Part shown: positions 39,549-54,100 of the stretch, one piece after another
Layout of the letters: each line of letters opens with the position of its first letter
How positions within the stretch are numbered: the stretch's first letter is position 1
Made by a program: the position numbers and the translations under genes
Assembly (NCBI GenBank): GCA_003339415.1
Contig: PDHQ01000136.1
Coordinates: 1-64,000, forward strand
Direction of reading: 5' to 3'
Origin: Ophiocordyceps camponoti-saundersi (nom. inval.)
Taxonomy: Eukaryota > Ascomycota > Sordariomycetes > Hypocreales > Ophiocordycipitaceae
DNA: 64,000 bases
Notes under the pieces: model-generated
Told to the model about the DNA's origin: nothing
The model's input: the letters and a program-made list of their open reading frames with translations, nothing else
Database searches by the model: none

Positions 39549-41850
39549 TTATATTATAAAAGTAATATTAATAAATAAATTATAAGGAATATATATTATA
39601 ATATACGGATATAAAGTAATATAAGGCGATATAATATATAAGCTAATTTCTAAGTAAACTTAACTTAAATTTAATTCGGGGCTTTTATATAAAGGGGATA
39701 TAAATATAAGTTAATTAAAATAATTATAGCTTATAAGGGAGATTAATAATTATATTATAACTATTAATCGAAAGTAGTATATAGGGGCCGGTTTATTAAT
39801 TAAGCTTTTTTTAAATATAAACTTAGCTATTAAAGGGTAGCCTTAATATATTAGATATATTAGGTTTATTTTTTATAAATAAAGTATTATAAATTATCTT
39901 TTAAGTATAAAACTTTTATAATTTAGATATAGCCTTTTAAATAATAATAGCGTGTTTAAAAGTAAAAGGGGTTAGTATAAAGTTTAGGTAAACTTATAAA
40001 TACGCCTTAAAGATAAAGAGTATAAAGATAAGTTTATTTAGTTTAGTAATATTATTAATAGCTTTAATTATTATTTATAAAATTAAGTCCCGCTTAATAT
40101 TAAGTTAAAGTTTATTTAAGATTATTTTATATTTTTATTAAAGCGGAGTATAATATTATTTAACTTTTCTTACTAACTAATAAGCTTTAATAAGGACCTA
40201 AGTATATATAATCTTTAAAATAGTAGCTTTAGAATAGAATACTTATAAGTTAAAATTCTTATTAATATTATATTAGATAAAATTTAAAAGCTTAAAATAT
40301 ATATTAATTTATATAAGTTTTAAAATATCTTATATATTTTTAATAAAAAGGAATATTAAGAAATAAATAGCTTAGGAACTTATTACTTAATCGATAATAT
40401 AAAGTATAATACGCTAGTTAATATATAAGATATTAATAATAACTTTAAAGTTAAAGTCCTTATTATCTTTTAATTAGAATTTAAAATATTATAGCGCTAA
40501 GCTTATAAGTTAATATTATTAGTAAATTTTAAATATAGCTTTAATAGCTTTAATATCTATATTATAACTAGCTTAAGTAAAAAGATAGTATAGTTAAGGG
40601 ATACTTAGGTATTTAAATCGCTTATAAATTTACCGGATTTCTTATTCTATAAAGTATAATATAGCTTTTTTAAATAAAGAAAAGAAAAACTAAAAATAGC
40701 CTTATTTATATATAATAGGGACTTTAATTATTTTATATATAAGGTAATTTAAAGTATTACGGAAAAAGATACTAAGCTAGTTTATATCTATAAGGTAAAG
40801 AAAGAATAGTATTTATATAGAAAAGATATAAAAAGTAATCTTTCTAACTAAGGTTTTAACTACCGCAGAGCTAATAAAAAAGATAGTTTATTTTTCTCTA
40901 AACTTAATATTAACTTAACTAGTAGTTAAGTTATTAAGAGAAAGGGATAAGATTAAAGCTTATAATATTTTAAACTAAGATTAGCTTAATATTAATATTA
41001 ATATTATACCGGTATTAATTAAGATTCCTTAGAAGGTTATTTATAAGTATTAGTTAATTAATATAAACTAAGAAATAAGCGCGGTAAGAGGTACTAGCTT
41101 ATAAAAATTATTTCTAGTTAGAAAATAAAAATATACTAATTAGTAAAATATATTAATATTATAAAATAATATAGAAAATATTTTATTAACTTTTATAATT
41201 TATAATATATTTATAATTTATATTAGCTATATAAATATAAATATATAATATAATATTTTAGGTAATTCTAAAGTTAAAATTATCTAGCTATTACTATTAT
41301 TATTATTATCTTTTAGTACCTTTTTTAATTTTTTTAAAGTTAGCGATATAAGCGTTAAAGTTAATATTATTACCCGTAAATTTATAATAGGCGAGGAATA
41401 AGCGTTAAATAAACCGTTATTCTTTTTTAATATATTTAGATAACTAATATCTTATTTTTCTATAAATAAAATATTTATAATTTTAAAATATATTTAGTAT
41501 AAGAGTATAAGTAAAATTCTTATAAGTATTACCTTAATATTAAGTTAGACTTTAGTTAAGGGTTTTCTAATACTAATAATTAAGGTAATAGGAACTTAGC
41601 GAAGTTATAGTAAGCGGGGGCTAAGCTTAGATAAGCTATTAAATATATTATAAGGCGCTAAACTATTAGGTAAATATAGTTTTAAGTAATAAATAAAAGT
41701 TAAATATAAAAGATTTAATATTTTTAATAAATTAAAAAAGAGTAAATTTAAGTTTAAAAACGCTTTTATAAATATTAATAAAAGATATCTATAATATAGC
41801 GTTATTAGTATAATTAGGTTTAAGGGCATATTAATAAAAGTTTAATTTAT
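39549..41850 (+). pseudogene. Long unrecognised coding relic, host of SINE S2
   Basis: For about 2 kb the plus strand can be read with TAA/TAG breaks only. Segments include LNINLTSSQVIKRKG near 40915-40955 and LINLPDFLFYKVQYSFFKQR near 40620-40680. No known transposase, helicase or polymerase motif was seen. The 74-codon minus-strand open frame at 41605-41829 is low in complexity and probably accidental. SINE S2 inserted at its right end. Confidence 0.35.
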
Positions 41851-41865
41851 TAAATAGCTTTTATA
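41851..41865 (+). repeat. SINE S2 target-site duplication, left copy
   Basis: TAAATAGCTTTTATA occurs here and, identically, at 42467-42481. Confidence 0.93.
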
Positions 41866-42466
41866 TATATATATATTATATTACTCTAGTAACCTATATA
41901 GGTATCTAAGTATATAATCGTTTAATAAAGAGGAAAAACCGGAGTGCCTAGGGGAAAACCCCTTACTTAATATATTTAGCTAGCTTATAAGCTAATTATA
42001 TTATATTAGAAAGCTTAATCGTTATAGGAAATATCTAAAATTACGCTAATCCTAAGCGAGAGGTACCTATATTTCTTATCGCACGTCTTATCTAAATTCT
42101 AAGTAATTCTAATATATATATCGGCAGATACCGTAGCGAAAATATATTATTTTATAATCGTACTTTATTATTAGATTATAGTCGCTATTAAAAGGGACCT
42201 ATTCCTCTAATAACTTACGTTATCTAACTATACCCTTACCCCGCGCTTTACCTTACCTAAGCCTCGGCCGGGTTACCACTCCTGCCGAGGGAGGGAAGGA
42301 GCCCGGTAAGGTTACTACTCCTACCGGGGTTATGCCGGGGTCGGACCGTACCCCGGCTATATAATTAGGGTAAAAAAACACCCGTGCCCTCCGCCGGATT
42401 CGAACCGACTGCCTCTCTTATAAGAGACTAATATCTCTAAACGCTTAACTACTACGCTAGGAGGGC
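41866..42466 (-). mobile_element. tRNA-derived SINE, copy S2
   Basis: A 601-bp full-length copy on the minus strand with the pseudo-tRNA head at 42385-42466 and a (TA)n tail at the left edge. Exact 15-bp target-site copies flank it. The hairpins are well kept (GCCGGGGTACGG and CCGGTAGGAGTAGTAACC on the minus strand), so this is one of the least mutated copies. Confidence 0.95.
42385..42466 (-). ncRNA. Pseudo-tRNA head of SINE S2
   Basis: Acceptor stem GCCCTCC/GGAGGGC is perfect and the B box GGTTCGAATCC is intact. The middle forms a palindromic hairpin TCTCTTATAAGAGA instead of a normal anticodon arm. Confidence 0.85.
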
Positions 42467-42481
42467 TAAATAGCTTTTATA

Positions 42482-43960
42482 AGATTTTATAAAGCTTATT
42501 ATTAGGGAATAAAAAGTATATAAATAAGTATATAATTATTATTTAATCTATATAGTAATAAAAGTAATTAATATTTATATTAAAATATTTTTATATTTAA
42601 AAATATATATTATAAAAAGTTAAGGATTAGGTAATATAGTTTAAATAATAATATTAAGCTTATCTTAAAAAAATACGTAAAAGAATTATATAAAAATATA
42701 ATAGATAAATTTTTAAAATATAATAAGTATTTATTAGGATATAAATCTTATTATTTAAAAAGTTATATAGTTTTCTTATATATAAAGTATTCTTATCTTA
42801 AACTTTTATAAACTTAATAATAATATTTACTTTAAGTTTAATATATATATTAGGAAATTTTAATAAGGGAAAAGTAATAAATATAATAATATTAAGTATT
42901 AGTTTATTTTAAGAGCGAAAATTTTTTAATAATAATCCTTTTTAATATTAGTATAAATCTATCCTTATATCTAAATAATAATCTTAGCTATTAATTTTAA
43001 GCTTAGCTATATTTATAGAGAGATCCTTAACTTAAGTATTTAGGAGGGACTAGGCCCTTAGGGTAATAGCTTCCGGATCTTTAAATTAGTATATTATAAG
43101 TTCTTATATAAGTTAAACTTAAGTAAAGGTTTCTAATAATAAAGCTTAGGTATTAGGTAAATCTTAGTAATTTTAAGTATCTAAGCTTAGTTTTTATTAA
43201 AATACTTATAATTATTATATTATAAATTTAGTAATATTCTAATTTAATTTTATTTTAGTTTCTAAAAATAACTTTTTAGGGATTATAAGTTTAGGTTTAA
43301 AGGAGGTTTTTTTAAATACTTAAAATAGCTATACTAAGAGCGTACTTAAATTTAAAAAGTTTTTTAGTTCTTTTAAGGCGGGTTTTTTAGACTTTTTAAT
43401 ATAAATATTATATTTAATAAGGAGGCTCCTAATAAGGTCTTATATAAAAACTTATCTTATTTCCTATATTTTTACTTTTTAGCTATTAAAATATTATTAG
43501 AAAATATTAAATAAGGTAAGATTAGAAAAGTATTTATCGCTTTTAATAAATAAGATAAATCTCGCTATCGTAAGTTTAATTATTTCCTAATTCTTATAAT
43601 CTCTTAAAACTTTATTATCTTATTAGTTTAAGTTAAACTTATTCTAATATTATTTTAAAATTTTTATATATCTAAAAGCTTCCTAAGTTAACTAATTATA
43701 ATATTTTAAAAGTTCTATCTTATTTTTAAGGGGGGTGCTTATTATTATAAGTAATAGTTTGAACTAGCTTTAGATTAATTTTATAAAATATTTAAGTTAA
43801 TTTCTTTAAGAGTTTTAGAGGAGGTTTTATATAGTATTATATTAACTTTTTAAAATTAATTATAACTTACCTCTATATAGTTACTTTTATAAGAGTTTAT
43901 TATTAAAGTTAATTATTCTATTCCTTATTAATTTATAGTTAACTAAGTTTTAACTATTAA
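42482..43960. other. AT-rich repeat-derived sequence, not identified
   Basis: 42488-42675 is an inverted copy of 23870-24045. From there to 43960 I see degraded sequence with coding-like patches but no recognisable motif. Confidence 0.4.
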
Positions 43961-44400
43961 TTAATATTAGTTAGCTTTTATAATATATATATATAAGTTA
44001 ATAAAAATTATTATTATTAAAAGTATATTTTTTTAATTTTTAATAATTATTTATATTTTATCTATTAAGAGGATTTTAAGTTTTACTTATATATAAATTA
44101 TCTTTATATATATTCCCTTTTTTATCTTTTATATATACCCCCTTTTTTATACTTAATATTAGATTAAGTATAACCTAATCTTTTCCCGAAATTATTCTAA
44201 TATTAACTAGGAGTTTATTAAAGCTCTTATCTAAAATACTATAATAAAAATACTAACAAAACTTACCTTACTTCCTATTACCTTACTTTCTTATAATATA
44301 TCTTACGTAATATACCCCTTTTTCTCTATTTAGCCTATATATAGATTTCCTCCCTCGCTTATATAGATTACTATTATATTTTAGCATTTCCTATAATACC
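43960..44400 (-). pseudogene. Ty1/copia pol relic, second copy
   Basis: Aligns closely to 24770-25200 in the same orientation (for example AAGTATATTTTTTTAATTTT and TAGGAGTTTATTAAAGCTC in the plus strand). It represents the part upstream of the copia integrase core; the core itself is missing here. Confidence 0.55.
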
Positions 44401-44617
44401 CTAATCTTTTATATTATAGAAATAAATATATTTCTTTACTAGTATTTAATATATATTCTTTATTATTTATATTCCTTTTAAGCTTATTTTGCTTATACTT
44501 AGTAATTAAGCAAGGTAAATAATAAAGATTATTATATCTATAGCTTTTAGCTTATAGTATATTTAAGAGAGTTAATTACTAGTCCTAGGATTTAAAAGCT
44601 ACTAATCCTTAAAACCG
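44401..44617. other. AT-rich sequence, nothing recognised
   Basis: This is a short unassigned stretch between the copia relic and the E-family fragment. No repeat partner was found by eye. Confidence 0.4.
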
Positions 44618-45453
44618 GCCTATAAGCTTAGATATCTTATTATAGCGTTAGACTATATATTTAGGCGATATATATAGCGTTAAGCTTACTATTTATAGCC
44701 TTTATTTACCTTTTAACGATAAAAGGCGGCGTAAAAATTAGTAAAATAATAATTAGATATTAAATTAATATTAACCTAAACTTATTAATAAATTAGTAAG
44801 AAAAAGGTATTTACTAAACCTTAATTATATAAGTTTTTAAAAGTAAAGAAATAATTTAATTATAATAGCTATTAAAAGAACTTAATTATACTCCTTATTA
44901 CTTATATAATAAATATATATTCCTAACTAAAAAAGAAAAGTTACTAATATTAGAATATATATATCGCTAGCTATTTAAGAATATAATACGCGTTAAATAC
45001 GCGTAGTATATATCGTAAAAATTATTATTTTTATATAAATAAAATAAGAGGTTAGGAATATATATAAAAAGGAGTCGAACTTAAGATAATACTAATTTAA
45101 AACTAGCGTAATCTTAATATAACGCGCGATATTAATATAATAGAAATCTTTAAGTAATAAAGAGGGTAGCTAGGATATATATATAATATATTAATCTTTC
45201 TATATATTTTTTAGGAGAGTAGTTATAAATAGAGTTATTAAGATTAATTATTCGTAACTTAATTAGCTAGAGTATATAGTATAGGAAACAGACTATTCCT
45301 TAAGCTATATAATCTAGATAAGTTACCTAAACCTTATTATCTAAGTTAATATATATATATAAAGTTTCTTATAATACTTAGTTTAATTATTATAATAAGA
45401 ATAAAATATAATACTAGCCTCCTATTTAGCTTAGGAAGGATACTTAACTAATA
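44618..45453 (+). mobile_element. E-family LTR element, 3' end with LTR (copy E4)
   Basis: About 330 bp of internal 3' sequence ends in a polypurine tract (AAAAAAGAAAAG) and is followed by the LTR at 44948-45453 (TATTAG to CTAATA). It aligns with E3 from about 11390. The element abuts family A copy B at 45454, which it truncates. The rest of E4 is missing on the left. Confidence 0.75.
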
Positions 45454-48400
45454 ATTATTTATTAGTATTTTTAAATTATATAAATAATTACTAATATTTC
45501 CTTTTTAAGTATTAAGTACTTTTATTCTAAATTAAATAAATAAAATAATATCTATATAATAATTTTTACGCTTAACAAATTAAAATCCCTAATTAATATA
45601 CCTTCTAAGTAATCGTTAAGTTAGTAAAAAATAATACTAGTACTAATATCTAATATATTAATAGCTAAATAAAACTACGTATTTATATATACTAAAAGTA
45701 ATATTACTTTAAATAGCTTAATATAAAAATTATAATACCTCTAACGCTTTAAAAGTTTAGTTTAGTTTATTATATTAATATATCTCTAACTATACTAATT
45801 TATAGCTTAATAAAGTTATCTTATTTATCTTTTTAAAAAATACTTCCTTAATAATTTAGGCTTAATTAGCTCTCCTTAGTATAAATTATTAAAGAAATAA
45901 AGTTAACTATAGAACTATTTAAACTTCCTCCTATTATTATAAGAGGTGCTATATAAAATACTCTCTTAGTTAAGTAAATCTCTATTAATATTTAGTTTCT
46001 AAATAAAACTTACTAGCTTCTAACTTAAACCTAACTAATTTAGCTATATTATTAAATAATTTTATTTTCTTACTTATAAGACTAATTAGCGCTTATATTA
46101 CTTTAGGGAAATACTTATATTAGAGGAAATTATAATATTTATTAAAAATTTTACTTTTAAGGTTATAATTATTAATATAAATAAATATTAATATTAAGTA
46201 TTTTATAATAGAGCTTAGTAGCGTTTAGTATTTAATCTTATCTGCTAATATTAATTTACTAAACGCGATATCCTTATACCTTATTTATATAAAAGGGGCG
46301 CTTATTAGTCCTTATAATATATTAATATATTCTTATATATTATTAAAGGCGGTAAAGCTTATTTTATATATATTCTCCGGCTATATTAAAATTAACTAAA
46401 ACTTATTAAATATATTTAGTTAAGAGAAAACTATTAGCTATTTAATATATACTTAGTTTAGATTAACTTTTAAGTTATAATATAAATATCTTAGTTTTAT
46501 TATATTATTATTAATATTACGGTAATTATAAACTATTCTCTAAGCTGCTAAGTTTAGCGGGTATTTTTTAATAAATAAGGTTTTAGCTACCTATTTTATA
46601 TTATTACTAATAGGCCGAATAATATTTATTTTTTTCTATTATTAGGAATACCTTATTTATAAAAATTTATTTAAGCTTATTATATTTTATTTATTTAAAT
46701 ATAGCTAGCGTTACTCCTTTTTTTAATTTAATTTAATAAGTAATTAGTTATATAGGCCGAATCTCCTTAAAAGTAGAAATAAAGTAGTCCTTATAAGTAA
46801 AATATAATTTTTAACCCTCTCTCTTTATTTTTCTATCTTAATATAATCTCTTAGTATAATAAGGCTTTATTTAAACTATATATTAATTTCCTTAATTAGG
46901 GTATCCGATAAAAGGCGAATAACTAAGTTTAAGGTAATATTTTTATAAAATATAAGTTTTAAAATACCTATTATTATAATATTTACTTATCCGAAATATA
47001 ATATATAGTTAATATTATTTATCTTATTACTTATTTCTATTTTCTCTTAGTTTATTTAAGATTAAGGGTATTTTAATAAGCTTATTATATTTAATTTATT
47101 ATAATTACGGATTACCTTTTCTATATTATTCTTATCCCTAGCTATCTTATTTTCTTTAAAGTTAGCTAATTTTATTTATAGTAACTTTTCTACTCTTTTA
47201 AGCTATCTTAAATATTTAAGTAATTATCTATTTATTAACTCCGGTTTCTTTACTATCTATTTAAAACCTACTACCTTATATATATTCTTCTATATAAACT
47301 TAAGTAATATTACTTTTACTTACTTACTAATAGATATTATTAGCCTTCGCTAGATTTAGGGCTATAATATTTTATCTGCTTTTTTCTATACTATCTTTAG
47401 CTACCCCTCCGCCTAGCCTTTACGGGAGGTAGCTATTATTTTTTTAGAGAGTCTTACTTTACCTAAAAAGCTAGTTATTTAATAATAGCGAATTAGATAT
47501 CCTTAACCTTTTTTAAAATAAGCTTATTATCCTTAATAAATATAATCTTATCTTTTTTATTAGCGATTACTTATATAATTTTATTTTCTTCGTTAGCGAT
47601 TACTTTTAAATATTTAGGGGCTTACGGCGTTTTCTTATCCGGCTTAAATAAATTAAGTGCTAGGAAATCGGAATAATCTAAATAATATTTTCTAAGCTAA
47701 TAATCTCTAATTATTCTTTTAAGTAATATTTTATAGCCTTAATATATTTTAGCTATATATAGCTTAATAAAATATTTTAGTTATTATAATCTCCTAGTAT
47801 ATATACTTTTATATTAGCTAGGATTTTTATTATAATTACTTAAAAGTAAGTAACTTTTTTAATAATTATAAGTTTATTATTCGCTATTCTAACTACGCTT
47901 AGTTAGGGTAGCTAAATTATAGGGAGGGTATTAAGCTATAAAAGCCTTATTAATTAGATTTACTATAATGCCTCTAATTAATATATTAATAATATATTAA
48001 TAACTTTTAATATAGCTTTTAATATATCTTAGTATTAATAAGACCGCTTTAGCTAGCGCTATAATATTTCTTTAAATTACTTAATTTAAAGTATTATAAA
48101 ATAAAATAATCGCTAGCGGGTTTTATAATTTTAATAATTAGATAAGATTTATAATAACCTTTTTACTTTTTAAAGACTTAATTTTCTTTTTATATTATAT
48201 TAGTTTATTAAGTTATATATAAGTTAATAAAATAACTTAAAATAATTAAAAGATATTTAATATTATAAGAGTATTTTTTAACTTATCTTTTAGTTTAAAT
48301 AGCGAGATATCGTATTCTTTTAAAGCTTGAATTTTCTCTAATTTATATTACTTTTTAGCTAATTTAAGTTTTAAAAGTAAGTCTTAACTTTAACTTCTAA

Positions 48401-49719
48401 GGGTAATAATTAAATAGTTAGTCTTAAGATAAGTTTAGGAGGGATTAGTATATCTCTTAAAGTTAGATCTTCCCTAATATTATTATTAGGCTTTATACTT
48501 AGTATAACTAAGCGGTAGCGAATCTCTTACTTTAGTTTATCTTACTATAGTTTATCTAAGTTATTTAAGTTAAATTTTACTTTAAGGCGTAGTTTAGTTA
48601 CGTAGCCTTATATAAGTTAAGAAATTAAGACCGCTTTTTTTTTCTAATAAAAGGTTTAAATATTAAGTTTTTAAGTAATATAAGTTTATCCTTATATAGA
48701 ATTAATATTAAGCGTAGTAATATTTAAAGCTTTTCTATTTAAAGTTTTTATTATAAGTAATATTAATAATATCCTTATTATATATTTTACTAATAATTAA
48801 ATATTTATATCTAAACTAATAATTATTAAATTCTTTATAGATAGTCTTAAGCTAGTATTTTACTATAGTTACTAGCGTTTTTATTTTTTTAATCTCTTTT
48901 ATATAAGTTTCCTAATAAGTTTTCCGCTATTAAACTACTTTTTTATTAAATAAAGCTATTAATAAATAGTTATAGCTTATATAGCTTTATTTATTATATT
49001 TAAAATATTATTATAAATCTAAGTTAGGAGGTTAGTATTTAAGTTTTATACTTAGTAGTTTAAAGGCTTAAAGCTATTATAAAAAATTCTATATTATATA
49101 TTTTTAATTTTACGCTTAAGTATTAGTTTATCTAAGTATACTTTATATAGTTAAATATCCGCTAATAAAATAGCCTCTTAAGTTTTATAAATATTTACTT
49201 AACTTACTTATAATTATAATATTAAATTATTTTATTAGTCTAGCTATCTTAGTTATTATCTTTTATTACTTAGCTATTACTTTTTCTAGATTTATTTTTA
49301 TAGCTAGCACTCTATTAGTATTTTTCTTAATCTTCTTAAATATTATATTACGTAAGTTATATATAATAAGTCGAATATTAGACTAAGTTAAGCTTATTAT
49401 TATTATTAATATCTTTTACTTACTATTAATATAAAGGCGCTTAATAATAGCTTACTTATATTATTTATTCTTATTTATATTTTTAATTATCCGATTTAAA
49501 AAATTAGTAAGAAAAATTTATTAAGTTTCTAATTTTACTTAATTATAAAAAGCCTTAGCTTATTTTATATTATTAGCTAATAACTCTCCTTTCTTATAAC
49601 TAAACTTATATACTTTTATAATAAAAATACTCTCTATAACTAAGTTTACCTCCTTAAACTTATTTATAAATAAAGTTACTAACTCCGACTAGGTATAATC
49701 TTTATTATTTAACTTATTA

Positions 49720-49731
49720 TATTAGTTAGCA
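49720..49731 (+). repeat. SINE S3 target-site duplication, left copy
   Basis: TATTAGTTAGCA before the SINE and TATTAGTTAGTA after it (about 57588-57599) differ by one C/T. The matching uninterrupted site in copy A near 36475-36490 reads TATACTAGTTAGTAGC. Confidence 0.8.
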
Positions 49732-49813
49732 GCCCTCCTAGCATAGTAGTTAAGCGTCTAAAGATATTAGTCTCCTATAAGAGAGGTAGTCGGTTCGAAT
49801 CTAGCGGAGGGCA
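49732..49813 (+). ncRNA. Pseudo-tRNA head of SINE S3
   Basis: Acceptor stem GCCCTCC/GGAGGGC intact; the B box reads GGTTCGAATCT, one base off the consensus, and the A box has one G to A change. Confidence 0.82.
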
Positions 49814-49995
49814 CGGGTATTTTTTACCCTAACTATATAGCCGGGGTACGGTCCGACCCCGGCATAACCCCGGTAGGAGTAGTAACCCTGCCGGGCTCCT
49901 TCCCTCCCTTAGCAGGAGTAGTAACCTAGCTAAGGCTTAGGTAAGGTAGGGCGCGGGGTAAAGGTATAGTTAGATAATATAAGTTATTAGAGGAA

Positions 49996-50008
49996 TAAGT
50001 CCCCTTTA
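49996..50008 (+). repeat. 13-bp target-site duplication of the 7.2-kb insertion, left
   Basis: TAAGTCCCCTTTA here is identical to 57253-57265. In uninterrupted SINE copies the sequence occurs once (63826-63838). Confidence 0.9.
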
Positions 50009-50159
50009 TTATTATTATTATTTATATACTAGGGGCCTTTATAATATCTAAAGCTTTTATAATATATTAAGTAGGAAAAATCTCTTAAAGTAGGGCAAAA
50101 CCCCCTAACTATAAAGGAAAAGCTTACTATACGCTTATATAAGGGTATAGCGGTAGTTA

Positions 50160-50520
50160 GCGGCGGTATAGTATAATAAGCTTACTACCTAAAGGTAGTC
50201 TCGGATAATATAAGAAAATAAGGTAAGGAGGGGAGGGTAGAGAAAGGAAAGTTCGTAAAGTATAGGGCGGAAAGAGCGGGGTAATATAGCGTAGCGGCGT
50301 AGCGCGGGGCGGTGCGGGGCGGTATAGGGCGGTATAAAATAAGGCGGTACGGGGCGGGGCGGAGGAAGGAAAGTCCGAGAGGGGGTAAGGTAAAATAGCG
50401 GGGTAGCCGCTTTATTATATATTAGTAATTAAAAAGGGGGGGGGCTATATTTTTTTCTCTTTTACCTCCTTTTTCCTTTCCTCTTTTTCTTTTTTTTATT
50501 ATTTTTAGAAAAAGGTGCGT
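50160..50520. repeat. G-rich repeats and pyrimidine tract
   Basis: 50260-50400 has repeated GGCGGGGCGG and GGCGGTAT type units. 50425-50500 has a run of nine G followed by a C/T-rich tract. No coding relic is seen in this part. Confidence 0.7.
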
Positions 50521-51199
50521 TTCTAACCCCCTCCCTTAACCTTTTCTTTTAACTTTTATAATAAAGGGAAAATAAAGAGGTTACGTAGCTATACTAATAA
50601 AGTAATAGTAACGAATATACCTAAGATTATCCGTAATAAGCCTCGTAACCTTTTTTATATTATATATATAGCTTAATTAGCTAACCGTAAAATTTTATAC
50701 TAAAAGTAATAAAGTAAGTAATATTATATAGCGCTAGCTATATATAAAGCTAATAAAATATATAAGCTTATAATTAGCTAATTATTATAATTATACTAAG
50801 GCCTAATATAAATATTAAAAGGTAAGTAATATTAAAAGTTAGGCTAAAATTAAAACTTAGAATACTAATAAAGTTATAGATATATTTAAAAAAGTTATAT
50901 ACCGCTATAATAGAAATAGCGTAATATATTAGCGAAGGAGAATAGCTAAGTAGCTTATTAGTAAATATAAAGCGGGGCGGAGTAAAGCGGAGCGGAGTTT
51001 TAAATATAGCTAATAGTAAGTAATAAAAAAGAATTTAAATTAACCTATATAATACGTAAAAGCGGAATAAAGTATTAGAGCTTTAACTTAATATAATAAT
51101 AATAATAGTATAAATAAGCGCCCTAATAAAGTTAGCCGCTTTAGCGGCTACCTCTAATATTACTCTTATTATAATAATTATTAATACTCCTCCTTAAGA

Positions 51200-54100
51200 G
51201 TCTTATATACTAATATTAGCTTACTTTAGAATATTAAGCGGATAGATAATTATTAGTATAAGCGGAGTAAAAGGCGGAGAAAAGGGCGGAGCGATAATAA
51301 TAATAGCGGCGGTAATAAATATAATAATTAGACCGTAAGCGAAGTAAGCGGTAATAGTAAATATAGAGGAGAAAGTAAAAATAATAGCGGAGGGCGTAAT
51401 AGCGGAGGCGCTAGCTTAGTTAATAATAGTTATAGTAATAATAATAAAATTTATAGCGGAGGCGAGGGAGGCGGTACTTATAATAATAATAATTACTATT
51501 ATTATTATTATTACCGCTTAAAAAAATTATATTATAAAATTCTTATAAAAATTTTAGTTAAAAATATAAGTAAAAATATAAGATTTCTAATTTTTTATAT
51601 ATAATATAGCGTATAATATCGATTAAATTCTAAGTAATTTTAATTAAGCGGTAGCGGATTATATTAAAATTAACTAATTTAAATATATTTCGGAAAATAT
51701 TTTTAAGCTTTAGCGTATTTTTAACTTAAATTACCTAAAAGCGGAGCGGGAGCCGGTACCGAAAAAGAAATCGGAGGCGGAGGAGGATAAGGTAGCGGCC
51801 TAAACGCTAATTATTATTATATTAATATCGGGGAGCGAGTTAAATTAGATAATAATTAAAGGTAATAAGGAGGGGGCGGATAAAGTTAAGGGGGCGGGCG
51901 GAGTAGAAAAAAAGGTAAGCGGAGCGGAGGTAATAAGAAGCGCGAAGGAGAAAGGCGGAGAAGTAACGGAGCCGAAGCTTAAGCTAAACTTTATTTAAAT
52001 ACTAAAGCTTTCTTTTATAAAGTCCGCGTTAATAGCGTTAAAGCGCGTAGCGGAGAGTAATAATAATAGCTTAAAAAATAAGCTTACGAATATTAGAGGT
52101 ACTATTAAGCGTAGAAGATAAGGTAAAAGGCGGGGTAAGAAAAGGGGTAAAAAGGCTAAGCGGGCTAAATAAGGCTAAGCGGAGCGGGGGGCGGAGGTAA
52201 AAGTAAAATATAAAGTAAATAAATAGTAATAATTATATAGTAAAAATATTAAAAACTATCCCCTACGCCTAAACCTTACGCTTAAGTATTTTAATATACT
52301 TAAATATTATAAAGTAATAAAAAGAGGTTAAACTAGCGGAGGCGTTATAAGTAAATAAACTATAAGGCGAGAAAGCTTATAATAGCTTTATAATTAAAAG
52401 CTTTATTAAAGTCCCTATAGTCTTAAATTAAACTTATAAGAAGTATAAGTAAAAGCGTTCTTTTATAAGTAATAAGCTTATATTATAAAGTAAAGTAAGC
52501 TGCTATCTTATTTTTTTTACTATTATAAAAGTAATAAAGGGTTAAGATTATAAAAATATTATAAGTATAAAAGAACTTATTAAAGCTAATTTTATTATTA
52601 TAAAGCTAAGTTAGGGCGCTACTAAGGAATTTCGGAAAACCCTAATAGATTTATAAGGCGTTACTAAGTTTTAATCGAGGCAGTTTATTAGTAAGGTATC
52701 CGGAGAACTAGCTATATTTTTAAAGCCTTCTCTTTTTAAAGTTTTAGTAAAGCTACTACTCTTTATAGAGGTAAGATTTTAAAATTTTAGGGGATTAAGA
52801 GAAAATATCTAAAATCCGTACCTAAGTAATAAAGGAGGATTAGAGGGATTTAAGAAAAACGTAAGTAAAGCGAGGCTAACCTTTACGTTATTAGCGAAGG
52901 TATATAAAGATTCTCTTTAAAGTAGAGCGGATATAAGCTATAAGTTTTTTAATATAAAAAAGTTAGTAGCTATAAGTAGCGCGGTAAGATAAGTAAATAT
53001 TAATAAGGGGGACGAAAAACTTAAACTTAACGTAATAGGAAAAAATAGCTTAGTACGCCTCGGAGATAATACGAAAGTATTTAAACTAAGTTATAGCTAG
53101 CTATTAAAAGATAAAGCTTTTAAGTTTACCGCTTAGCGGGGTCGGAGCGGAGTAAACTATAGCGCTAAAAGCGATAACGGACTTAATAACTTTAATATAA
53201 ATTTCCCTTACTTAGAGGAGTAAGAAGCCTTAAGTAAATAATATAAGTTCGGTTAGGGCTAGCTATTAGTAATTAAGCTTTTTTATAAAATAGCGGAGGT
53301 AAAGTTTTTATTAAAGCTTATAGTAAATTTAAACCTTAAGTATATATACCTTTTATATAAGTTAAATAGTAATCTTATTAAAAACTAGCGGAGTTATATT
53401 AGCAAAGCGGGCTTTTATAAAATAAAGGAGCTTACTTTTAAGTAACTAGAAGGTTATTTCGTACTCTGCTACTTAATTCTAATAAATACCCTAAGCTTAT
53501 TCGAGCTAATAGTAAACTTAAGTAAAAGTACGCTTAATATTAAAAATATTAATATTATTTATAAATCTAATAGTAAGTATACTAATCGCTTATTCTAAGC
53601 GTTTATAAAAAGATAAAATATATAAAATAAATAGTACTAAAAAGAGTAGGGAGCCTTAAAAAACTTCGGTAAAGATAGGGAAAAGGTTCGATAATTTACT
53701 ATTAACTTTTAAATAGGAGGTATAGTTAAAAAGATAAGAGCGGAGGAAAGCTATAATCTATCTAAGGAAGCTAAAAAAGTTAAGGATTTCTATTAGCTTA
53801 AAGTATAAAATATAGTTAAAAGCGCTTATTATATTTAGTATTAAGAGGGAAGCGGAGCCTTAGAGGCTTTAAGTAATACGGATAAACTCTATTAGGAGGA
53901 GTAAAGCGCTATTAGTAAACTAGTTAAAATAGTTACCTATCTAACTTTATAGTAAGACTTCCGTAAACTCCGCTATATAAGATATTTTTTTTATAATTAT
54001 AATTTTAAAGATTTTACTTATAATATTAAGAAGGGAGATAAGATAGTAGCTACTTAGAATTTAATAAACTTTTAAGCTTTTACCTACTTTCTAAAAAACT

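Larger units (their letters stand above)
49732..50008 (+). mobile_element. tRNA-derived SINE, copy S3, 5' part
   Basis: Head and hairpin region of a SINE inserted in family A copy B. It stops at 50008 in the middle of the body and resumes at 57253, because a 7.2-kb element inserted here with duplication of TAAGTCCCCTTTA. The hairpin CCCGGTAGG ... CCTGCCGGG is nearly perfect in this copy. Confidence 0.93.

Noticed and set aside
41605..41829. 74-codon minus-strand open frame
   Set aside because: Composition is almost only Leu, Ile, Tyr, Asn and Phe, as expected from AT-rich RIP sequence; the plus strand reads better as a relic.
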